Of a DNA stretch of 64,000 nucleotides, positions 53,385 through 63,958 are shown piece by piece. Source of the DNA: Planctomycetota bacterium. Lineage in GTDB: Bacteria; Planctomycetota; UBA1135; GCA-002686595. Positions within the stretch are counted from its first letter, which is position 1; each line of letters opens with the position of its first letter. Where the stretch lies: the NCBI GenBank assembly GCA_002686945.1, contig NYYZ01000002.1, forward strand, positions 136,010 to 200,009, written 5' to 3'. A program made the translations under genes and the position numbers. The notes beneath the pieces were generated by a model. It worked only from the letters and a program-made list of their open reading frames with translations, was not told the origin of the DNA and ran no database searches.

Positions 53385-53461
53385 GAGCGCCCAGCAGGGC
53401 TGCCCCCCGGTGAATGAGCCGACATTCGCCGACTTCCATAATTCACGAGCCACCTAACACA

Positions 53462-55642
53462 ATGCAACTATCCGACCTCGTTTCCCAAGAGAAGTGGCAA
53501 GAGTTCGACAGTGCCTGGAAGGACGGCATGGCCGAGGCAGACCTGAAGGACGTGCTGGCGGCTCTCTCCCTGGCGGCCAGCAAGAAGCGTATCGCGCGCT
53601 GCGTGCCTCTGGCACGGGAGCACGCGAACCTGTTGGAAGCTGATGGCCAGGCGGAGAATGCCGCGCGCATCATTGGTGCCACCCTGCTCGCAGGCGGCAA
53701 CCGGCCCGAACTCTCCGACCACCTTCGCCGCCTGGTGGATGTAGCGTTCAGTTCAGAGGACTGGTGGGAAGCCTGCCGCACTCTGACCGGTTTTGACGGG
53801 GAAAGCACGGACCTACGTGGTCCTTGGAAAGCCCTCTCACGCTTCCTCGCTTTCACCCCGCAGAGTTTGATACTGCACCCCGGTGGCTGGGGCGTTGGCG
53901 AGATCCTGTCCCGAGATGATTCCGCCCAGGAAATCCAGGTGCGCTTCCACGACGGACGCAAGGATGACTTCCCCCTACGAACGGCTGTCGAAATTTTTGA
54001 TCCACTGCAGGAAGAAGACCTCAGGGCACGTCACTTCCGGGATGCGGACGGACTCAAGAAGGAAGTCAAGAAGGAGCCCCTGGAGGTTCTGCGTGCTCTG
54101 GCCGAACAGGCAAATGGAAACATCACGACAAACAACATCAAGACCGCAATGGCCAACATCGGGATCGAGGGCAGCGCCTGGTCCGCCTGGTGGCGCAAGG
54201 CACGCAAGTTGGCAGAGAATTCCGAGTGGTTCGAGGTCTCGGGTTCGGCACAAAAGGCAATCATTCGGCTCCTGACCTCAGCCAAGGACCCTTCCGAGGC
54301 CTTACGTCGACAGTTGCAAATGAGCGCCAACTTGGCGGATGTGCACCGGCGCGTGCGCGACCTCCTGGGCACCGCAAAGGACGGCGATCCCCTGCGCAAG
54401 ATCGCCTTGGATGAACTTGCAGTAGCCACCGAGGACGAGACGGAGTCCCTGGCAGAGCGCCTCGCCGCCTGGCTCTTGCTGCGCGATTGCACTGGCACCA
54501 CCCCCGAGTCCTTGATGCCCGCCATCGAAGACCTGGTCAATGCCGAGCCCACCTCAGATCCAAGCACACCCCATCCCCTCTGGGCCCTCTTTCAGGAATT
54601 GCCCAGCGCAAAAGATCAGGAGCGTGCAACGCACCTCTTGCAAGAGGTCTTCGAGGATGCCTGGATGGATCACTCGCTGGACAATCTGTCCCACGCGGCT
54701 CCGGGTATGGTACGCCCCCTCTTTGACATGCTGGTCAAAGCCGGCTTCAAGGATGATGTACGTGAAGTCTACCGGGGCCTGCTGGCCAGGCCCCTACGGG
54801 CACCTGCCCTGCTTGTAACCCTGGCAGCGAACTTTGAAAAAGAGGAGTTGTCCGATGCCTTTCCAACTCCGCCCCAGCGCGCTCAGGCCCTGTTGACCCT
54901 GGCGAGCCAGTTGTTCTCCACTCGCCGCGGAAACCCTCACCTGACCCGCGTCTGCACACGCCTGACCGATGTGCTTTCCAAAGGCGAGCCCTCTCTCGTT
55001 CAGCGACTGCTTGAGACCAGCGACATGCCTTCGTTGCGCGGTGCGACCCTTATCTGTTCACGCGGAGTTGATCCGGATCTGGATCGCGCAGTGACCGAGG
55101 CCGCACTCTCCCATGATCGGCACTTCTTCGCTGTACAGACCGGCCCTTTCTGGGAGGGTAAGACAATCTGGACCACAAAGATCGGCCTGGAGCGCCGCTC
55201 GAGCGAACTGCGGGAGCTGACTGAAACCAAGATCCCCGCCAACGAGGTGGCAATTGGGAAAGCCGCTTCCTACGGCGACCTCTCAGAGAACGCCGAGTGG
55301 GAAGCCGCCATGGAGGAACAGCGCAACCTGACCAAGCGGGCAATGGACATGGAAGCAGAACTGCGCGAGACCGACCTTCTTGAAAACGTTGCCCTGCCAG
55401 ACGGTGAAGCCGCCCCGGGTACCAAAGTCATATATCGCGAGGCCAGTGGCCGTGAGCGCGAAGTCGCCATCCTCGGCCCCTGGGATGGTGACTCCTGGGA
55501 TGGCGTTCAAGTCGTATCCTACCGAGCTCCTCTGGCTGCTGGACTCCTGGGCACCAGCGCAGGGGAAACCGCAGATTTGGTCTTGCCTTCCGGTGAAGAG
55601 CAGGTCGAAGTTCTCAGTGTCACACCCTTGGTCTTAGAATAG
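53462..55642 (+). CDS. very long GreA-type transcription elongation factor
   Basis: The protein has 726 residues from ATG 53462. The C-terminal ~150 residues are a complete GreA: the coiled-coil tip GDLSENAEWEAAMEEQRN (about residue 604, keeping the two acidic residues that stimulate RNA cleavage by RNA polymerase), then a second helix, then the FKBP-like domain (VIYREASGREREVAILGPWD). The preceding ~570 residues are a helical extension (LSDLVSQEKWQEFDSAWKDG and on). It includes a small beta domain near residue 140 (LHPGGWGVGEILSRDDSAQE) that resembles the chlamydial-type GreA extension, which is also about 715 residues in total. It is preceded by a terminator-containing leader. Confidence 0.85.
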   Translation: MQLSDLVSQEKWQEFDSAWKDGMAEADLKDVLAALSLAASKKRIARCVPLAREHANLLEADGQAENAARIIGATLLAGGNRPELSDHLRRLVDVAFSSEDWWEACRTLTGFDGESTDLRGPWKALSRFLAFTPQSLILHPGGWGVGEILSRDDSAQEIQVRFHDGRKDDFPLRTAVEIFDPLQEEDLRARHFRDADGLKKEVKKEPLEVLRALAEQANGNITTNNIKTAMANIGIEGSAWSAWWRKARKLAENSEWFEVSGSAQKAIIRLLTSAKDPSEALRRQLQMSANLADVHRRVRDLLGTAKDGDPLRKIALDELAVATEDETESLAERLAAWLLLRDCTGTTPESLMPAIEDLVNAEPTSDPSTPHPLWALFQELPSAKDQERATHLLQEVFEDAWMDHSLDNLSHAAPGMVRPLFDMLVKAGFKDDVREVYRGLLARPLRAPALLVTLAANFEKEELSDAFPTPPQRAQALLTLASQLFSTRRGNPHLTRVCTRLTDVLSKGEPSLVQRLLETSDMPSLRGATLICSRGVDPDLDRAVTEAALSHDRHFFAVQTGPFWEGKTIWTTKIGLERRSSELRELTETKIPANEVAIGKAASYGDLSENAEWEAAMEEQRNLTKRAMDMEAELRETDLLENVALPDGEAAPGTKVIYREASGREREVAILGPWDGDSWDGVQVVSYRAPLAAGLLGTSAGETADLVLPSGEEQVEVLSVTPLVLE

Positions 55643-55701
55643 GCAGGAGCCTCTTGGGAAACGCGGCCATTCGCCGTCTGCATTCAGCCTGAATCCACTA
55701 G

Positions 55702-57210
<1,509 letters not shown>

Positions 57211-57342
57211 GGAGTTACCCGGGGAGCAGCCAAGCGCGCCCTGGCAAATCCCTTTTTCAGAGCGGGACACCCAGAGGCGAGTCTCTGGTGTGCTCGGGCC
57301 CATTCTCAGCAGGGTCGCCCCTGGAGGGATAGACTGGAGTCG

Positions 57343-58611
57343 ATGCCCTGGTCTTCGCTATTGGTGCCCATGCTTGGTCTGTTGGTCCTTGCCAGTGGGG
57401 AGAGTTCTGCCCAGACGCCGCCGCGCAAGCTGTTGGTTATCGACATCGATGACGTGGGCATTGAACTCCTGCAGGCAACACCCACCCCGCACTTGGACAG
57501 CTTGGCAGGTGCAGGGCGCTACTACCCGCGCTTTTACACCTCGCCCATGTGCACCCCAACCCGCGCACTTTTTCAGTTGGGGGCCAGGGGCAGTCGGGCA
57601 GAGGTTCGCTGTACCGGCAATGTGGGCCCGGGCAACACCTACCGCCTGCCGATCGGCCCCCTGACTCCTCTTGCCGCAAAGTTGCAAGGGGCCGGCAAGA
57701 GCGCGATGAAGATTGGGAAGTGGCATCTCAGCCCAGACGACCTGCTGCAGCACCCTCCTACCCTTGGATGGCAGCCCTACATTGGGGTGATGGGCAATGT
57801 GGGTAATCTTGGAGTGGGCAGCGGAGACTGGTTCAACTACCCGGAGAACCGAAGCGGCAACCCTCACTGGGTCAGCGCCTTGTACCTGACCACCCGTGAG
57901 ACCGACCTGGGGATTCGCGCAGTATCTGCGGGCTACGACCTGATCTCACTTAGCTACCACGCAGCCCATCGTCCCTTTCACGATCCGCCACCCCATCTAC
58001 ACACCCTGCCCCTGCCCTTGATCGGCCATTGGGATCAAGCCCGTGCCGCCTTGCAGGCCCTCGATACTGAGCTGGCGCGTTTGACTCCCCTGGCCCTGGC
58101 TCTGGGATACACCGTGATCATCTATAGTGACAATGGCCTGGCGGGTCCCTTGGGAGGGCTCAAGGGAACTGTGTACGACGGTAGCGTGCACACCATGCTC
58201 TGGGCTCTCGGTCCGGGCATCCCCACCGGGGTCGACAACTCACTCATTGAAGTGGTGGATGTCTACGCCACGGTATTGGACCTATTGGGGATCTCCCAAG
58301 GTCCTCTCGATGGCCCCGACTCGGTTTCTTTTGCGTCACTCCTGCAAGGCGCAGGTACGTCTCCGCTGTTTGTGATAGCCGAGAGGGGTGGCCCGGCAGG
58401 GACTGATCCCCATAACAATCCCTTGCGCTGGCGGCGCACGGCCAGGGAAGACCGCTACAAGCTGATCGTCAATCAGGACATCTTCCGCGCGCGTCTTTTC
58501 GACCTTTGGAACGACCCCCAAGAGCAGACCGACCTTCTGCTGGCTGGCCCGCTCTCCCCTCAGGCTATCATGGCCTATGACCTGTTGAGGACGGCACTGG
58601 CGGGGCTGTAG
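57343..58611 (+). CDS. secreted sulfatase (type I, CxPxR)
   Basis: The protein has 422 residues. A signal peptide (MPWSSLLVPMLGLLVLASGE) precedes the alkaline-phosphatase fold. Metal aspartates lie in VIDIDDVG. The formylglycine motif CTPTR starts at Cys70 (SPMCTPTRALFQLGARGS), IGKWHLSP follows, and the late metal site is IIYSDNGL. It should cleave sulfate esters after Cys70 is converted to formylglycine; no maturase gene is in the window. Sulfatases are expanded in planctomycetes, where they attack sulfated polysaccharides. The next gene is a close paralogue, a tandem duplication. Confidence 0.93.
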   Translation: MPWSSLLVPMLGLLVLASGESSAQTPPRKLLVIDIDDVGIELLQATPTPHLDSLAGAGRYYPRFYTSPMCTPTRALFQLGARGSRAEVRCTGNVGPGNTYRLPIGPLTPLAAKLQGAGKSAMKIGKWHLSPDDLLQHPPTLGWQPYIGVMGNVGNLGVGSGDWFNYPENRSGNPHWVSALYLTTRETDLGIRAVSAGYDLISLSYHAAHRPFHDPPPHLHTLPLPLIGHWDQARAALQALDTELARLTPLALALGYTVIIYSDNGLAGPLGGLKGTVYDGSVHTMLWALGPGIPTGVDNSLIEVVDVYATVLDLLGISQGPLDGPDSVSFASLLQGAGTSPLFVIAERGGPAGTDPHNNPLRWRRTAREDRYKLIVNQDIFRARLFDLWNDPQEQTDLLLAGPLSPQAIMAYDLLRTALAGL

Positions 58612-58678
58612 ATCCGACTGCAGCGACCCAAACCGAAATGAACTCGGCCCCCTCCAGGATTCGGAAAGGTTGATCCCC

Positions 58679-59911
58679 ATGCCTACTGCAATTCGCTCAT
58701 TCTGGATTGTTCTCGCCGCCTTTGCCGGCTTGGAGGCGATGGCCCAAAGCCCGCCCAGAAAGCTTTTGATCGTGGACATCGACGACTTGGGGCTGGAATT
58801 GCTGCAGGCCACACCGACTCCCCACCTGGACAGCCTGGCCAGTCAGGGACGCTACTATCCACGCTTCTACACTTCGCCCATGTGCACGCCTACGCGGGCC
58901 CTCTTTCAACTGGGGGCCAGGGGCAGTCGGCCAGAGGTGCGCTGCACAGGCAATGTGTCCCAGGGCAACAGCTACCGTTTGCCGACTACCCCCTTCACTC
59001 CACTTGCGACTCGGGTCCGTGCGGCCGGCAGAACGGCAATGAAAATTGGCAAGTGGCACCTGTCACCCAACGATGCCTTGTTGCACCCAAACGCGCTTGG
59101 TTGGCTGCCCTATGCGGGAGCCCAGGGGAACCTGAATCCCTGGGGAGGAACCTGGTTCAACTACCCGGAGAACATCAATGGCACGCTCCATTGGGTTTCC
59201 AACACCTATCTGACCACCCGTGAAACCAACCTCGGAATTCGGGCAGTGCTTGATGGCTACGACCTCATCTCCCTGAGCTACCACGCGCCCCCCCAGCCGT
59301 TCCACAATCCACCCCCCTCTCTTCACACTTTCAGCCTGCCCCTGGTTGGTGAGCGGAGACAGGCCCAGGCCGCTCTCCAGGCTGTGGACACCGAACTTGC
59401 GCGCTTGACCCCACTGGCGCTTGCCCTTGGATACACCGTGATCATCTATTCAGACAACGGTCTCGCCGGCACCCTGGGCGGCCTCAAAGGCACCGTCTAT
59501 GAGGGCGGCGTGAGGACCATGCTCTGGGCAATTGGTCCCGGCGTCCTGCCGGGCGTCGATAATTCCCTGATCGAAGTGGTCGATCTCTACGCAACTGTGT
59601 TGGAGATCCTGGGAGTTTCCCAGGGTCCTATGGACGGCCCCGATTCGGAGTCCTTCGCGCCCCTTCTACAGGGTGCTGGCAGTCCCCCTCTCGTTGTGGT
59701 GGCCCAGCGCGGCGGCCCCTCGGGAGTTGACCCCCATACCCAGAACCATCTCTGGCGGGCATGGCCAGAGAAGACCGCTACAAGCTCATTGTCAATCAGG
59801 ATGTCTTGCGTTCCAGGTTGTTTGATCTTTGGAATGACCCGGAAGAGCAGACAGACCTCCTGCTCGCCGGCCCCCTCTCCCCCCAGGCGGCTTTGGCCTA
59901 TGGCCTGTTGA
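58679..59911 (+). CDS. second secreted sulfatase, frameshifted near the C-terminus
   Basis: ATG 58679 gives 410 residues, and the protein is closely similar to the upstream sulfatase throughout, including SPMCTPTRALFQLGARGS (Cys69) and IIYSDNGL. Near 59758 the frame changes. The encoded end (WRAWPEKTATSSLSIRMS) does not match the paralogue, while the next frame reads MAREDRYKLIVNQDVLRSRL and continues to a stop at 59934 with the expected LRTALGGL ending. Aligned with the paralogue, one base appears missing around CTGGCGGGC. Either the gene is truncated or altered at its last ~50 residues, or the sequence has an error. The catalytic part is untouched. Confidence 0.85.
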   Translation: MPTAIRSFWIVLAAFAGLEAMAQSPPRKLLIVDIDDLGLELLQATPTPHLDSLASQGRYYPRFYTSPMCTPTRALFQLGARGSRPEVRCTGNVSQGNSYRLPTTPFTPLATRVRAAGRTAMKIGKWHLSPNDALLHPNALGWLPYAGAQGNLNPWGGTWFNYPENINGTLHWVSNTYLTTRETNLGIRAVLDGYDLISLSYHAPPQPFHNPPPSLHTFSLPLVGERRQAQAALQAVDTELARLTPLALALGYTVIIYSDNGLAGTLGGLKGTVYEGGVRTMLWAIGPGVLPGVDNSLIEVVDLYATVLEILGVSQGPMDGPDSESFAPLLQGAGSPPLVVVAQRGGPSGVDPHTQNHLWRAWPEKTATSSLSIRMSCVPGCLIFGMTRKSRQTSCSPAPSPPRRLWPMAC

Positions 59912-59989
59912 GGACGGCCCTCGGGGGTCTCTAAGAGATCTTCTGATTGAGAGCTTGAGCGCGATCCCTGACGAAGCAATGCTGGTTGG

Positions 59990-60919
59990 ATGAAATCCGT
60001 TGGCCGCCTTGCACCTAGCCCCACGGGCGCTCTGCACCTGGGCCATGCTTTTGCGTTCCTGCATGCCTGGTGGACAACGCGATCGCAAGGCGGACGCGTG
60101 GTACTACGCATGGAGGATCTGGACCCCGAGCGCTGCACGCTGGAATTCGAGCGCGGAATTCTCCTTGATCTTGAGTGGTTGGGATTGGACTGGGACGGGC
60201 CAGTGTTACGTCAGTCGGAACAGTTCCCTCGCTATCGGGAAGTGTTGGCCGACCTGGCGTCGCGGGATTTGACCTATGCCTGCCGCTGTTCACGACGCGA
60301 CATTCGGCTCGTCCTGGCACCACATCCTGGGGACGAACTGCGCTACCCTGGCACTTGTAGCGAGCTTGACCTGAACACATCCTCCAATGAGGAGTCCTAT
60401 GGCCAGAGGCTGAGAGTTCAGGCGGGTAGTGTTTTGCTTCAAGACCGCGTGCAAGCTCCGCTTGAGGCCGAAATCGCACAGGAGTGCGGCGACTTCCTGC
60501 TGTGGACCAAAGCAGATCTGCCTTCCTACCAATTCGCCGTGACACTTGATGACCATTATCAAGGGGTCACGGAGGTCGTTCGCGGGCGTGACCTGTTGCC
60601 CAGCACTGCCCGGCAGAATCTGTTGCGCCAACACCTCAACTACCCCAACCCCAGCACGGTGCACCTGGGGATGATCCTGGACCGACAAGGCCAGCGCCTG
60701 GCCAAACGCACCGGGGCCAGCAGTATTGCCGGGTTCCGGGAGGCGGGTGGCCAGGCTGGGGAATTGGTCGACTGGGCCGCCCAAATCGCCGGTCTTGAAA
60801 GCCGCGGACCAGCGCCTGTGGACTATCTCCCGGACTACACACTGCCCCCAAAAGAGGACTGGTGGCCCTCGCAAGCATCTGCTGGGCCCTTTCCCCCAAA
60901 CAGCACCCAGGACCAGTGA
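59990..60919 (+). CDS. gluQ: glutamyl-Q tRNA(Asp) synthetase
   Basis: The protein has 309 residues. It is a truncated GluRS-like enzyme that glutamylates queuosine in tRNA-Asp. The HIGH-type motif is H16-L-G-H19 in LAPSPTGALHLGHA, the KMSKS equivalent is RLAKRTG, and the zinc-binding cysteines are in YACRCSRRD and YPGTC. It lacks the anticodon-binding domain, as the family does. It lies downstream of the sulfatases, on its own or read with them, and 59 bases before a lipoprotein gene. Confidence 0.93.
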   Translation: MKSVGRLAPSPTGALHLGHAFAFLHAWWTTRSQGGRVVLRMEDLDPERCTLEFERGILLDLEWLGLDWDGPVLRQSEQFPRYREVLADLASRDLTYACRCSRRDIRLVLAPHPGDELRYPGTCSELDLNTSSNEESYGQRLRVQAGSVLLQDRVQAPLEAEIAQECGDFLLWTKADLPSYQFAVTLDDHYQGVTEVVRGRDLLPSTARQNLLRQHLNYPNPSTVHLGMILDRQGQRLAKRTGASSIAGFREAGGQAGELVDWAAQIAGLESRGPAPVDYLPDYTLPPKEDWWPSQASAGPFPPNSTQDQ

Positions 60920-60978
60920 TTGAAGTCACTCCCGTCCATCCCTGGTTTTCGCACAGTGGCCCGCTACACTGCGAATCC

Positions 60979-61593
60979 GTGCGAACGACTCTCCTCCTAC
61001 TTGGGCTCCTGACCCTGCTCGGCTCCAATGCTGGCTGCGGGGCGACCTCAGATGTGACTCGCTCACGCCACCGGACAGAGAACCGCTATTCGCCACCCGC
61101 CGGACTCAATGCTTCTCACTCCATTGGCGCAGTGAACATATGGGTGGATCCGAATTGGCAGGTCTCCGCACGCACCTGGCGTCTGTTCCTGCCCAAGGTC
61201 AGGACACGCATGGCCCCGGGTCTTGGCTCCACCAGGACCGGCTTGGATGTGGAGGCGGGTTGCCAGGCTTTTGAATCTGCCCTGCGCCGGGAATTGCACG
61301 AACAGGCCTTCGAAATCGTCAATCGGCCCCGCACCGGTTTGTACCGCCTTGAAGTGATTCTGGAGGGGCAGGCCAGGGCCTCGGCCCTACAGACCCCGGT
61401 CTGGATCCAAGCCAGCTTGTCAGTGCCTGGACACGAGGGTCCGGTCCTGATCCTGCGCGCCCCAGCCGCAGGCTCACCAATTCAGGAGAACGGCGTGATG
61501 CGTACATGGGGTGAAGGCAAGAAGGCAGTGCGGACCTGGGCACGGCAAATTGCCAGCGCCCTAGAACAGGTCCGGAACTCTAGAGTTCGGTGA
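60979..61593 (+). CDS. lipoprotein of unknown function
   Basis: The protein has 204 residues from GTG 60979. The signal VRTTLLLLGLLTLLGSNAGC gives Cys20 as the lipidation site. The body contains an alpha/beta region (GCQAFESALRRELHEQAFEI, then LYRLEVILEGQARA) resembling small envelope lipoproteins, with no diagnostic motif. Its last 14 bases overlap the convergent gene. Confidence 0.65.
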   Translation: MRTTLLLLGLLTLLGSNAGCGATSDVTRSRHRTENRYSPPAGLNASHSIGAVNIWVDPNWQVSARTWRLFLPKVRTRMAPGLGSTRTGLDVEAGCQAFESALRRELHEQAFEIVNRPRTGLYRLEVILEGQARASALQTPVWIQASLSVPGHEGPVLILRAPAAGSPIQENGVMRTWGEGKKAVRTWARQIASALEQVRNSRVR

Positions 61594-63940
61594 CCGCGAC
61601 CTCACCCAGCGCCAGACAAATATGGTGTGCAATCAGGACAAAAGCTCCGCTGGTCTGCCCCTTGTCTGTCGTGCCGTGCACAAGGTCCCATTCCCCGGGC
61701 TCCGCGGAGCCAGTGGGCCAGGCTTTCAGTGAATAGAGGCAGGAACCATCGAGTTGGCTTTCGCACTGAAGTTTGATTTTCATCGAAACCCCCAGGGGAA
61801 TGGCTGGTCCTGTGGTCCACTCGACTACCGGCTGGGTCTCCTCAGTGGTCAGACTCCAATAGGGTGTCTCACCACTCCAATGCAAAGCGAACAGCCCCCC
61901 CATGGGATGGGGGTTCTCCGCAGGCTGTTCCAGGCTCCCAATATGGCTGTGCCCACGCCAGCGGGCTCCGATACCCAAGAAAGGGGCTCCGGCCTGGGGT
62001 GGGGTTGCGTCCAAGGCGTCCACAACAAGAGTCAACTCCACCAGGTAGTCCTGCCATGCCTGGGGGCCATGGCCCTCACCAAGGGTGATCATGCGCTGGT
62101 AGCCCAGCGTGTCCGCATCGTTGCAAAGTGCATTTCCCAGGATTCCATGGGGCACATGCTGCCAGCGACCGTCCACCAGCCCAACTCCAGATTCCGGACC
62201 TGATCCTGGCTCCGAGGTGAAATCAAGGCTCATGGGCAATTGCCAGGTCACACTCGGAGTGTGAGCCAGGTACGCCATTGCCCGCACACTTTCATCTGCG
62301 CCAAAGCTGGCTTGCAACTCCACCAGATGAAGCAATTGTCCATCCAGGAGCAGCCCATCCTCTAGAGCATTCACATCAACTTCTACGTTGAAGTCCCACT
62401 GACGGGTCAGTCGCTTTGGCAGGTAGTTTTCAAGAGGGTCTTCACCCAGACCCAGGGAGATCCAGGGTCCTCCATCCAGGCGGGCAGTCAAGTCGACCTC
62501 TGACACTTCTAAAGATTGGGGCATCCCTTCCAGGGAGCCCCGCAGATTCCACACAGCCTGGGGATCCCCCAGTTCGCCACTGGTCAATGCCCAGACCCCA
62601 TGAACGTTCTCGATTCCCTCCCAGAGGGACATGCGTGGCGTCGAAGAAGACTGTGGCTGAGGAGTGGAGGCACTGAGCGGTGGGCTCCAGACCGCATTTC
62701 CGGACGGGTCGATCAATTGTGCTCGCAAATGCAGCAGGGTGTCAGCCTGCAGGCCGGACAAGAGCAGGAAGCCGTCTACGTCTGGAGTAAGACTGCCGAG
62801 GGATTCGAACGAGGAGAGGTCCGTACCCACTTCAACAAGCGCCGTTACTGGCTCGTCGGTCTCGAAACGCAGGCCAACCGTATCTGAAGATACCATCCAG
62901 GCATCCGCCCGCGGACACCAGGGAACGCACGAATCCTCTGTCGGATCTAGATCAGGATCCATGTCGGGCTGCCTGGCTTGAGTACGAACCCAGTCGAAGC
63001 GTGCGCGGTAGGGGCTCGCGTGTCCACCAGAGTGGGCGACAGCGGGACCCATACGCCGCACAAGAATAGAGAAATCAAAGCTGTGTCCGACGTTGAAGGT
63101 CTCCCCATCAAGGGACCACTCCTGGGTCCAAGCGTCATTCTCCCGAATCACGCGCATCCAAAGATCCAGGTTGCCGTTGTGGATCGCCTGCGGTAGCGCA
63201 ATTGACTCCTGCACCATCGATTGGCCGCCCCGGAAGCCTGCTGCAAAGAGATGTGTACGTTGATTGGTGGTGACGAATTCAAAGCGCAACCAGGTTCCGG
63301 GCCCCTCCTCGATCAACAAGCCGTGTCCCGTACTGTTTGGTCCGTTGGACCCCAAAGAGCGGAACTCCAACCGCAGATCCTCATCGATCACATTTTCCAG
63401 CAGGGCCAGGGACTGATCTCCTGTGGTCCAGTTCTGGTATGGCAGCGAGCCTGGCACGCGCAACTCCAACAGGCGCTCGTCTCCCTGGGTCACGTGACGC
63501 GCGCGTCCGAAGCCATGGACATCCTGCAGATGCCAACGCTCCAGGTCGATGTTCGCATTCGCGAATTCGTCCCCCTGGCCAGATGTTGGGGACAATGTCT
63601 GTACCTCACTCGTGAGTCCGTACCCCTGGACGCCATCAAGCCGGGTTCCAATCGGGCGCACTCGGTAGATCTCCCCGGTAGCCAACCCATCCAGCAGAAG
63701 GTTGTGCCGGGTGCCGATCTGGGAGGTTTCCAGCCGACGCAGGACCTTTCCGTCGGGACTGACAACTTCCAGGCCGGCCTGAACCTGCTCCTGCGTGCTG
63801 AATGATATTTGTGCAGCCGCAAGATGGGGTAGCACAACAAAGGTTGAGAAGTGAACTGGGGGGACGGGCGGAGGCGCTTCCGTGCCTCCGCATGCACACC
63901 ATAGATAAAGGGGAGCGATTAGAGCAAGACGAGACCTCAT
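61580..63940 (-). CDS. large surface lipoprotein with FN3- and lectin-like domains
   Basis: The protein has 786 residues. The N-terminus MRSRLALIAPLYLWCACGG carries cysteines at 15 and 17, so a lipoprotein is likely, though the lipobox is imperfect. Residues 30-115 look like a fibronectin type III domain (HNLLLDGLATGEIYRVRPIG). Residues 120-320 look like a concanavalin/DUF1349-type sandwich (LRFEFVTTNQRTHLFAAGF). A second FN3-like unit spans 340-420, and the C-terminal third is beta-rich and Trp-rich. It may bind polysaccharide, possibly substrates of the nearby sulfatases; this is inference from proximity. Confidence 0.75.
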   Translation of the reverse strand: MRSRLALIAPLYLWCACGGTEAPPPVPPVHFSTFVVLPHLAAAQISFSTQEQVQAGLEVVSPDGKVLRRLETSQIGTRHNLLLDGLATGEIYRVRPIGTRLDGVQGYGLTSEVQTLSPTSGQGDEFANANIDLERWHLQDVHGFGRARHVTQGDERLLELRVPGSLPYQNWTTGDQSLALLENVIDEDLRLEFRSLGSNGPNSTGHGLLIEEGPGTWLRFEFVTTNQRTHLFAAGFRGGQSMVQESIALPQAIHNGNLDLWMRVIRENDAWTQEWSLDGETFNVGHSFDFSILVRRMGPAVAHSGGHASPYRARFDWVRTQARQPDMDPDLDPTEDSCVPWCPRADAWMVSSDTVGLRFETDEPVTALVEVGTDLSSFESLGSLTPDVDGFLLLSGLQADTLLHLRAQLIDPSGNAVWSPPLSASTPQPQSSSTPRMSLWEGIENVHGVWALTSGELGDPQAVWNLRGSLEGMPQSLEVSEVDLTARLDGGPWISLGLGEDPLENYLPKRLTRQWDFNVEVDVNALEDGLLLDGQLLHLVELQASFGADESVRAMAYLAHTPSVTWQLPMSLDFTSEPGSGPESGVGLVDGRWQHVPHGILGNALCNDADTLGYQRMITLGEGHGPQAWQDYLVELTLVVDALDATPPQAGAPFLGIGARWRGHSHIGSLEQPAENPHPMGGLFALHWSGETPYWSLTTEETQPVVEWTTGPAIPLGVSMKIKLQCESQLDGSCLYSLKAWPTGSAEPGEWDLVHGTTDKGQTSGAFVLIAHHICLALGEVAVTEL

Positions 63941-63958
63941 GCCCCCAGGCTAGCTTGC

